Shown here: one piece after another, positions 1 to 6,088 of the stretch
Layout of the letters: each line of letters begins with the position of its first letter
Position numbering within the stretch: position 1 is the stretch's first letter
Assembly (NCBI GenBank): GCA_026990725.1
Contig: JALXCX010000171.1
Span: 1 to 6,672 of the forward strand
Direction: 5' to 3'
DNA from: Desulfobulbaceae bacterium
GTDB lineage: Bacteria > Desulfobacterota > Desulfobulbia > Desulfobulbales > Desulfobulbaceae
DNA: 6,672 nt
Program-made: the position numbers and the translations under genes
The notes under the pieces: model-generated
Seen by the model: the letters and a program-made list of their open reading frames with translations, nothing else
The model's database searches: none
Told to the model about the DNA's origin: nothing

Positions 1-1731
1 ACAGGGCTTTATAATCAAAGAGCGTTGCAATGTTGCGAAGCTCAGCTCGAGCAGTGGAAATCATTCTTCTTTCTTTCGGTGGTTTCCAGGCGTCGCACTG
101 TGGCTGGAGGATATCAGGCAACCGCCCAACTGGGTTCTCTACTTGGCTCTGTTATTGGGGAACCGCTTTTTTATTTTGGTCAGGGAGTGTTTGGTTTTTT
201 GAGTCGGCAGAGTGATCACAAGAAAGCCTGCCGATTTTCCCGCCGACTGATTACCCGTCTCAAACGGGAAAAGCTGAACAGGATTCATATCGGTTTTTCT
301 GTCATTGACGACAAAATGTCCTATCAAAACGTTGTGACAGGTTGCTGGAACGCACTTGTCGCGGCAGAACAGCGTGGTCCATATAGTCTTTGTGACGCAG
401 ATTCACTTGATAAACGAAATACACATCCGTTTGCCCTGCCCGAAAAAACTGTCCTGAGACAAATTCAGCGCAAATGGTGCGGAGTTGACCGGTTTGGGCT
501 GGCACTTTTTTCTGTTGCTGATGAAACGAAATCGACTCTGGCACTGGAATCTATGCTTACTTCTGCGGAGTCATGTTTTCCGTTGTCATCCAGCGGGCAA
601 TTTGTCCTGTTTATTGATTATTCTCCATCCATAACCCGGGCCAGAGTGAAAGACCTTGCCGCTGCAATAGAAAAAAATTCTGGAATGCCGCCCGATGTGG
701 GATACTGTCATTGGCCGACTGGCACAGATCAGAGCAAAGTTGATTGTCTTCGCAGCTGTCGCAAGGCAATTGTTCACGGCAGTTTTTATGGACCGGGGAG
801 TATTGTCAGCTTTGATCACACCAGTTTGCATGTCAGCGGTGATTTGTATTTTGATGAAGGAAATTATAAAAAAGCAATGAAAGAATACCGGCTGGGCCTG
901 CAAAGACAACCGGATGATAAAGATTTGCTGAACAGCCTGGGCGTTGCTCTGGCCGAGGTTAACCGGCACCGTGAGGCAATTGGATGTTTTTCCAGTGTTC
1001 TCAACTCCTGGCCGGATAATCATATGGCCCTTGTCAACAAGGGGATGAGTTGTCGGATACTTGGCCGAAACAGTGAAGCCATACAATGTTTTGAAAAGGC
1101 TTTACTGGCTCCTGACCATCAGAAGCAGGCATCCATAGAAGTGTATCTGCAGCTTGGGCGCATGTATTGCCAGAACGAACAGTATGATAAAGCCGTCTCT
1201 TTGTTGACTCAATGGCGACATAACCGGGAAGAACCGGATGAGTTCATGTTTTTCAGGCTCATGGGAGAGGCCTGTCTGGGGGCTGGCCAGAATAAAGAGG
1301 CTATAGGTTTTCTACAGAAGTCATTACAGCTTTACCCGCGAAATGCAGACAGCCTGAGTATGCTGGGTCTTTTGTATATTCTGGAGGGTGAAGGGGAAGA
1401 TGTTGGTTTGAGCCTTTGTCAGAGGGCGGTCTTGATGGATGAGGCTGAACCGGCCCATCTTTACCGGATGGCAATGGCCCGCTACGCCCTTGAACAGTAT
1501 GATCAGGCCCTGTTGTTGGTCAGGCAGGTTGTTCAGCGCCAGAAGAATAATGATCGGGCAGTTTTGCTCCGGGGGCAGATTTATGAAAAAATGGGGCAGG
1601 TCCGTAAAGCCTGCCAGAGTTATCAGCGGGTGCTGGTCCTCCCTGGAGCCTCGCAAGAGCGGATAATAACGGCTCAAAAGCGCATAAAAAAATCGCGAAA
1701 AAAGGTTAATTTTAAAAAGGGAACAATATGA
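1..1731 (+). CDS. Tandem degenerate GGDEF-like / TPR repeat protein (5' partial)
   Basis: The frame is open from base 1 to a TGA at 1729-1731, so the true start lies outside the window; a TTG at 25 is possible but lies inside a domain. Numbering residues from base 1, the first residues TGLYNQRA match the (D)xLTGLxNRR signature that opens GGDEF (diguanylate cyclase) domains. At residues 60-64, where GGDEF should stand, the protein has GQGVF, followed by GFLSRQ and an amphipathic helix as in GGDEF folds. No RxxD inhibitory site precedes it. A second GGDEF-like module spans roughly residues 140-275 and also lacks the motif (GQFVLF near 199). Both modules end in a similar C-x-x-A-(L/I)-V...GPxS segment. 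From about residue 278 to 550 there are around eight TPR units, such as GNYKKAMKEYRLGLQRQPDD. The C-terminus is Lys/Arg-rich. No signal peptide or membrane segment is visible in this part. Cyclase activity looks lost, so I infer a protein-binding or regulatory role; its target is unknown. It is probably co-translated with the next gene. Confidence 0.85.
   Translation, partial: TGLYNQRALQCCEAQLEQWKSFFFLSVVSRRRTVAGGYQATAQLGSLLGSVIGEPLFYFGQGVFGFLSRQSDHKKACRFSRRLITRLKREKLNRIHIGFSVIDDKMSYQNVVTGCWNALVAAEQRGPYSLCDADSLDKRNTHPFALPEKTVLRQIQRKWCGVDRFGLALFSVADETKSTLALESMLTSAESCFPLSSSGQFVLFIDYSPSITRARVKDLAAAIEKNSGMPPDVGYCHWPTGTDQSKVDCLRSCRKAIVHGSFYGPGSIVSFDHTSLHVSGDLYFDEGNYKKAMKEYRLGLQRQPDDKDLLNSLGVALAEVNRHREAIGCFSSVLNSWPDNHMALVNKGMSCRILGRNSEAIQCFEKALLAPDHQKQASIEVYLQLGRMYCQNEQYDKAVSLLTQWRHNREEPDEFMFFRLMGEACLGAGQNKEAIGFLQKSLQLYPRNADSLSMLGLLYILEGEGEDVGLSLCQRAVLMDEAEPAHLYRMAMARYALEQYDQALLLVRQVVQRQKNNDRAVLLRGQIYEKMGQVRKACQSYQRVLVLPGASQERIITAQKRIKKSRKKVNFKKGTI
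1717..1721 (+). promoter_or_regulatory. Shine-Dalgarno site of the LOG gene, inside the upstream gene
   Basis: AAGGG lies six bases before the ATG at 1728, inside the last codons of the TPR gene. With the ATGA stop-start overlap at 1728-1731 it supports this start and suggests translational coupling of the two genes. Confidence 0.6.
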
Positions 1732-2408
1732 CACCAATATTTAAAAAGCAGGCCAGGGAACATCAGTATTTTCTGGAAAAAATGAATTCAGGGGAATCCT
1801 GGAGAATGTTTCGAATCCTCTCTGAATTTGTTGAAGGTTTTGATACACTCTCTCCAATTAAACGTCCCTCGGTTTCAATTTACGGTTCCGCCCGAACGCC
1901 CGAAGACCATCCGGATTACCAGAAAGCCCGGGAAATTGCCCGAAAGCTTGCAGAACACGGATATGGCATTATTACCGGCGGTGGTCCCGGTATAATGGAA
2001 GCGGCGAACCGGGGTGCATCTGATGCAGATGGCCTTTCCATAGGTTTAAATATTGAACTGCCTCACGAGCAGGAGGGGAATCATTATACAAATCTGTCGC
2101 TTGATTTCCGGTATTTTTTTGTACGCAAGGTCATGTTTCTAAAATATTCAATGGGATTTGTCTGTATGCCGGGAGGTTTTGGTTCAATGGATGAACTTTT
2201 TGAATCTCTCACTCTTATTCAAACAAAAAAAGTAAAACCTTTCCCTATAATACTGGTAGGTTCTTCCTTCTGGACAGGTCTTGTGGACTGGATAAAAGAA
2301 CAGCAGTTGGCCAATGGTAAAATTGCAGAAGACGATCTTATGCTCTTTGAAATTATGGACGATGTTGATGAAATAGTCAGTTATATTCGTAAAACTGTAG
2401 TGTTTTAA
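1728..2408 (+). CDS. LOG family protein (TIGR00730-type Rossmann fold, nucleoside monophosphate phosphoribohydrolase-like)
   Basis: This 226-residue cytosolic protein belongs to the LOG family, often mislabelled lysine decarboxylase. Characterised members cleave cytokinin ribotides or other nucleoside 5'-monophosphates into a free base and ribose 5-phosphate; the substrate here is unknown. Visible motifs are SVSIYGSARTP (residues 48-58) at the first Rossmann strand, ITGGGPGIMEAANRGA (82-97), the FFVRKVMFLKYS segment (130-141) with the conserved Arg-Lys, and PGGFGSMDE (148-156). The last corresponds to the family signature PGGxGTxxE and keeps the catalytic Glu156, but has Ser for Thr. The N-terminal ESWRMFRILSEFVEGFDTLS (23-42) is typical of bacterial LOG proteins of this length, so the ATG at 1728 is well supported. 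It overlaps the TPR gene by four bases and is followed 72 bases later by pilT on the same strand. Family membership is secure; the biological role is not. Confidence 0.94.
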   Translation: MTPIFKKQAREHQYFLEKMNSGESWRMFRILSEFVEGFDTLSPIKRPSVSIYGSARTPEDHPDYQKAREIARKLAEHGYGIITGGGPGIMEAANRGASDADGLSIGLNIELPHEQEGNHYTNLSLDFRYFFVRKVMFLKYSMGFVCMPGGFGSMDELFESLTLIQTKKVKPFPIILVGSSFWTGLVDWIKEQQLANGKIAEDDLMLFEIMDDVDEIVSYIRKTVVF

Positions 2409-2480
2409 AAAAATGTGATACTATTGGTTATGTAGTTTTTTTTGGTAGAGAGATTGGTCCATTTGTAATAGGAGAAAGAA
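2409..2480 (+). other. Intergenic spacer between the LOG gene and pilT
   Basis: This 72-base AT-rich gap is the only gap longer than 30 bases between genes in the window. It begins within an A-run (2407-2413) and holds ACTA (2420-2423) and TAGT (2433-2436), which could form a four-pair stem followed by eight Ts (2436-2443). This resembles a very weak intrinsic terminator. I found no convincing -35/-10 pair or sigma-54 site. pilT may be read through from upstream or have a promoter I cannot recognise. Confidence 0.4.
2470..2475 (+). promoter_or_regulatory. Shine-Dalgarno site of pilT
   Basis: AGGAGA lies five bases before the ATG at 2481, a strong and well-spaced ribosome binding site. It fixes the start of pilT, as does the match of the first residues to other PilT proteins. 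Confidence 0.8.
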
Positions 2481-3563
2481 ATGGCGCAGATAGATGCTTT
2501 TTTTAAGCTGATGAACGATGAAGGTGCCTCTGACCTTCATATGATTGCCGGTCAGCAGCCGGTCTTACGGGTCCGTGGTGATATTGAGCGGGTAAAGTTT
2601 AAAACCATGGATAATGAAAGCCTGAAATCCATGCTGTACGAAATTTGCCCTGAGGATAAGATCAAGGTCTTTGAGGAAACGGGTGACATGGACTTTGGTT
2701 ATGAAATACCCGGGCTTGCCCGGTACCGTTGCAACTTTTTTGAACAGAAATACGGTATTGGCGCTGTCTTTCGTGAAATTCCAAGCGATATCCTTTCCTG
2801 TGATCAACTGGGGCTGCCCAAAGTTATTCCTAAACTTGCCAGCCTGCCCAAAGGGCTGGTGTTGGTAACCGGTCCAACAGGTTCTGGTAAATCGACAACC
2901 CTTGCTGCTATTATTGACGAGGCAAACAGAACCCGGTCAGATCATATCCTTACCATCGAAGACCCCATCGAGTTTGTCCACAAGAGTAATAAATGCATTA
3001 TCAACCATCGTGAGGTGGGCACCCATACAAAGAGTTTCACGGCAGCCCTGCGCGGTGCTCTTCGTGAAGATCCTGACATTATTCTTGTTGGTGAGCTTCG
3101 AGATCTGGAAACGATCTCTCTTGCCATGGAAGCCTCCATGACCGGTCATCTGGTGTTTGGTACCCTGCATACAATGAATGCCATGAAAACAGTTGATCGT
3201 GTGGTTGAAATCTTCCCGGCAAATCAGCAGGGGCAGGTACGCTCCACTCTGGCTGACGCGCTGAAAGCTGTTGTGTCGCAGGCGTTGTTTAAACGTATCG
3301 ACATTAAGGGCCGGGTCGCTGCGCTGGAAATTCTGATCTGTACCCCTGCGGTACGAAATCTTATCCGTGAGGCCAAAACATATCAGATACCTTCTGTTAT
3401 GCAGACAGGTAAAAAATATGGCATGCAGACAGTTGATGATGCCATCATGGAGCTTTTGGAAAAAAAGAAGATCAGTGCTGAGGATGCTTATATCAACTGC
3501 ATTGAAAAACAAAAGTTCGTCAAATTTTTACGCAAACCCCCAACGGATTTCACTGAGATCTGA
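2481..3563 (+). CDS. pilT: Type IV pilus retraction ATPase PilT
   Basis: The 360-residue product has the usual PilT length and layout. PilT is a hexameric cytoplasmic ATPase at the base of the type IV pilus. It drives pilin disassembly, and so twitching motility and pulling in of bound DNA. The N-terminal PAS-like domain contains ASDLH (16-20). The C-terminal RecA-like domain has Walker A GPTGSGKSTT (131-140), the Asp box LTIEDPIEF (157-165), Walker B with catalytic Glu DIILVGE (199-205), and the His box TGHLVFGTLHT (221-231). AVRNLIRE (290-297), the PilT-specific helix needed for retraction, and GMQT (314-317) argue for PilT rather than PilU or the assembly ATPase PilB. No catalytic residue is missing. 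Genomes of this type often hold several pilT paralogues, so this may be one of a set. No other pilus genes lie in the window. The 3' end overlaps the convergent comEC by 14 bases. Confidence 0.95.
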   Translation: MAQIDAFFKLMNDEGASDLHMIAGQQPVLRVRGDIERVKFKTMDNESLKSMLYEICPEDKIKVFEETGDMDFGYEIPGLARYRCNFFEQKYGIGAVFREIPSDILSCDQLGLPKVIPKLASLPKGLVLVTGPTGSGKSTTLAAIIDEANRTRSDHILTIEDPIEFVHKSNKCIINHREVGTHTKSFTAALRGALREDPDIILVGELRDLETISLAMEASMTGHLVFGTLHTMNAMKTVDRVVEIFPANQQGQVRSTLADALKAVVSQALFKRIDIKGRVAALEILICTPAVRNLIREAKTYQIPSVMQTGKKYGMQTVDDAIMELLEKKKISAEDAYINCIEKQKFVKFLRKPPTDFTEI

Positions 3564-6060
3564 TCTGTATCTTTTTTCTATTGCCGGGTTGTTTTTCCTC
3601 TAGCCAGGAAGAGCAACCCAGGGCATACCCATCTGTTGTACAGGTAATCGTTCCCTGATTTCTGGTTATATATGTCAGGATTCCCCGCTGCTGCCAGTGG
3701 CCAAGATTTGCCGGGTCGGGATAGTATTTGCGGCCGTTTTTTCCTGCTGAAACGATAATAATAGAGGGGTTTACTGCCTCAATAAATTCTTGGCTGCTCG
3801 ATGTCGCACTGCCGTGGTGCGGGGCAAGGAGCACATCTGAGCAAAGATTTTTCCATTTTTGTTTGAGGAGATGCTCGGCTTTTGAACTGATATCTGCTGG
3901 CAGAAAAAAACTTCGCTTGCCATGTGCGTAACGCAGAACCAGACATTTATCATTTACCTGACTGTCAGCACGTACCGGCAGGCCGTTCATCCCCAGGAAT
4001 AAAAGGTGGAAATTTTCTCCCCGGTCAAGCATCTTTCCTGCCTGGGGAATTTGTATTGTGATGCCTAGTTTTTGAGCCTGCTCAAGAATTTGGACATAGT
4101 TTCCTTCACTTCGTTTATCGCCGTTAATATACAGTATTTTAGGGTGAAAATGTTTGAGAAGAAAATCCATACCATTGAAGTGATCACTGTGAGGATGGGT
4201 AATGACTGCCTGATCCAGCCGCCATATTCTTTGATGCCACAGATAGGGACCTATTATTCGTTCTCCGGTGTTAAAACTGCTGTTTCTGCTGCCTCCGCCG
4301 TCAACAAGAACGCAGCTACCGTCGGGTAGATGAAGGACTGTGGAGTTTCCCAGGCCAACGTCAAGAAAGCTTATTTCGCTGCAATTCTTATGTGCCGGCC
4401 GGAAAAGTCCGGCAGTAAAGTGGACAAAGAGTAAACATCCGCCGATGGCAATGATCGGCAAGAGCACACCGGGCCTTTTCTTTCTCCAGTACCAGAGAAA
4501 AACAAGCCCTCCATAGAGCAATATTTCACGTATCTCAGGGGTAATCGTCCAGATGGAGGCAAAAGGAATGGCGGCTGCAAAGGCTGTGCTCTGGATGCTT
4601 GCCTGCAAACCAAGGCTCCCCGCCTGGAGGAGCAGGATGGCGGCTTTAGGTACCAGAAACATGCAGGGGATTGCCAGAAGGCCCAAAGGAAGAGCCCAGA
4701 AACAGAGCAAGGGCTCGACAATCAGGTTCATAAGGGGGCCGATCAGGGAGAACCTGTTGAAATGATAGAGCATAAATGGCATGGTGCCGATGGTGGCTGC
4801 AAACGAGATGAGCAGGGCAGTTCGACTGTAGCCCCATATTAGACCAAGTCCCCGTAGGGAATCGTTGTGGTGGGCGGATGTTTGGTCAAATTTCGGAAGA
4901 AAAAGAGCCATGGCCGTGACTGCGGCAAAGGAGAGTTGAAACGAGACTGTAAAAAGGGAAGCTGGTTGAAAGACCAGAATAAAAAGCGCTGCTGCTGCGA
5001 TCAGGTGGATCAGGTCATATCGCTTGCGTAACATGATCGCGGACAGCAGGATGATGGCCATTACCAGGGAGCGCAACACCGGAATATTCATGCCCGCAAT
5101 AAATCCGTACCCCAGCAGCACCGGCAAGGTGCCAAGCAGAGCAAGACCTGGAACATAGGTATGAAGCAGCAGCCATTCTGATCTTCTGAGCAACCAGTTG
5201 AGCACTGTACCGATCATCAGTCCGAGTAATCCCATGTGAAGGCCGGAAATAGCCAGTAAATGCATGGTCCCTGTTGCCTTGAACTGTTCTAGGATGTTCT
5301 GTTCCACTCCTTTTCGACTGCCAACAAGCAGGGCCTGGTAAAGCCCTGCCGTTTCCCGGGGCAGGTATTTGCGCAGGAAACGGGCAACGTACTGTCTTGC
5401 CTGTTCGGGCAGGTATTTAAGTTTGTTTACAATGCTTTTCTGTCCGTGCAGAACCGGAATAATATCCTGGCGATTCTTAATCCAGCCGCTGACATGGATA
5501 TTTTTAGCAGCCATGTAGCCTTTGTAGTCAAAGGCTCCCGGAGTGTTGAAATTTGTTATTGGCCCCACTTTTGCCAAAACCATGATCAGCATGCCGGGCT
5601 GTAGTCCCTCTGTTGATCCATGAAAGGAAAGATGGACTTTTCCGGGTACGTCCTGCCATGCTTGCTTCTTTTGATGAATCAGCATTTTTTGCACTTCAAG
5701 GTCAAACGAGTTTTTTCGTTTTCCCTGTTCCACCATGTCTGCCAGAGTACCTAACAGGGTTACTTGACAGGAGTTCTTTAGGGTGGCGGCGATGTGTCCG
5801 TCCTGCAGATGGCTCTGATTGTGGTGGATTATGTTGGCATATCCTAAGAGAAAAAAGAGCGGCAGGCAGATGAAAAGAATTTGTTTGTAGCGGGAGAAAT
5901 AGAGAGCTGCGCCAAAGCCACTCAACAGGCCCAGGAGGAGAGGTATACTGTTTATCGAAAAGACAAGCGGGAAAAAATGACCTGTTATTATGCCGAAAAT
6001 AAAACAGAGAACAGTTGGGATTAAAATGTTGAAATTAAGCCATTGAATTATTGGTCCCAT
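3550..6060 (-). CDS. comEC: ComEC/Rec2 family DNA internalization competence protein
   Basis: ComEC is the polytopic inner-membrane channel that takes up single-stranded DNA in natural transformation. From the ATG at 6060 the product has 836 residues, typical for full-length ComEC. Three N-terminal membrane segments (about 8-30, 39-56, 60-78) are followed by an OB-fold-like (DUF4131) region (about 90-200). The Competence domain (about 233-545) has many membrane helices and the signature GTMHLLAISGLHMGLLG (264-280). The C-terminal metallo-beta-lactamase-like domain (about 560-818) holds FLDVGLGNS (565-573), LVDGGG (585-590), an intact HxHxDH motif as HPHSDH (622-627), LPADI (720-724) and APHHGS (746-751). 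This domain is thought to degrade the non-transported strand. The usual NxYGHP near the end is replaced by RKYYPDP (777-783). A TTG at 6111 would add 17 residues (853 in total) and overlap kdtA by 23 bases. I prefer the ATG because it begins just before the first membrane helix, as in relatives. It follows kdtA by 28 bases, so the two are likely co-transcribed. Confidence 0.95.
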   Translation of the reverse strand: MGPIIQWLNFNILIPTVLCFIFGIITGHFFPLVFSINSIPLLLGLLSGFGAALYFSRYKQILFICLPLFFLLGYANIIHHNQSHLQDGHIAATLKNSCQVTLLGTLADMVEQGKRKNSFDLEVQKMLIHQKKQAWQDVPGKVHLSFHGSTEGLQPGMLIMVLAKVGPITNFNTPGAFDYKGYMAAKNIHVSGWIKNRQDIIPVLHGQKSIVNKLKYLPEQARQYVARFLRKYLPRETAGLYQALLVGSRKGVEQNILEQFKATGTMHLLAISGLHMGLLGLMIGTVLNWLLRRSEWLLLHTYVPGLALLGTLPVLLGYGFIAGMNIPVLRSLVMAIILLSAIMLRKRYDLIHLIAAAALFILVFQPASLFTVSFQLSFAAVTAMALFLPKFDQTSAHHNDSLRGLGLIWGYSRTALLISFAATIGTMPFMLYHFNRFSLIGPLMNLIVEPLLCFWALPLGLLAIPCMFLVPKAAILLLQAGSLGLQASIQSTAFAAAIPFASIWTITPEIREILLYGGLVFLWYWRKKRPGVLLPIIAIGGCLLFVHFTAGLFRPAHKNCSEISFLDVGLGNSTVLHLPDGSCVLVDGGGSRNSSFNTGERIIGPYLWHQRIWRLDQAVITHPHSDHFNGMDFLLKHFHPKILYINGDKRSEGNYVQILEQAQKLGITIQIPQAGKMLDRGENFHLLFLGMNGLPVRADSQVNDKCLVLRYAHGKRSFFLPADISSKAEHLLKQKWKNLCSDVLLAPHHGSATSSSQEFIEAVNPSIIIVSAGKNGRKYYPDPANLGHWQQRGILTYITRNQGTITCTTDGYALGCSSWLEEKQPGNRKKIQIRSQ
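3582..3625. repeat. Inverted repeat (hairpin) in the 3' end of comEC, 18 bases past pilT
   Basis: TGCCGGGTTG (3582-3591) pairs with CAACCC (3614-3619) and GGCA (3622-3625), with a two-base bulge. Inside, TTCC (3595-3598) can pair with GGAA (3607-3610) around an eight-base loop. No T-run follows the stem on either strand. The T-run at 3572-3577 lies before it on the plus strand, so it is not a standard intrinsic terminator. It could stop or protect the 3' end of pilT mRNA by another route, or be chance. Confidence 0.4.
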
Positions 6061-6063
6061 GTT

Positions 6064-6068
6064 CTTCT
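6064..6068 (-). promoter_or_regulatory. Weak Shine-Dalgarno candidate for the ATG start of comEC
   Basis: Reading the minus strand, AGAAG precedes the ATG at 6060 by only three bases (AGAAGAACATG). The alternative TTG at 6111 has just AGG four bases upstream. Neither is strong, so translation may depend on ribosomes ending kdtA at 6089. Confidence 0.35.
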
Positions 6069-6088
6069 GAAAAGAAATTCGGGCTTTT

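Noticed and set aside
586..1086. Minus-strand open frame of 166 codons within the TPR gene
   Set aside because: It has no family motif and is opposite a region with clear GGDEF-like and TPR patterns on the plus strand.
1686..1704. Slippery heptamers A-AAA-AAA and A-AAA-AAG in the zero frame near the end of the TPR gene, like the dnaX frameshift site
   Set aside because: A -1 slip at the second site meets a TAA at 1707-1709 within two codons, so it would only shorten a Lys-rich tail. The A-runs are explained by Lys codons, and I see no clear stimulatory hairpin.
2407..2443. Possible intrinsic terminator after the LOG gene
   Set aside because: The stem is only four pairs (ACTA/TAGT) with a nine-base loop. 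The T-run is good, but the stem is too weak to call a terminator.
2937..3512. Minus-strand open frame of 191 codons within pilT
   Set aside because: It lies antisense to the strongly conserved ATPase core of pilT and its translation shows no recognisable domain.
3555..3577. Possible pilT terminator: GAGAT pairing with ATCTT before a run of Ts
   Set aside because: The stem is about five pairs including a G-T wobble, AT-rich and with a nine-base loop. It is too weak to support by eye.
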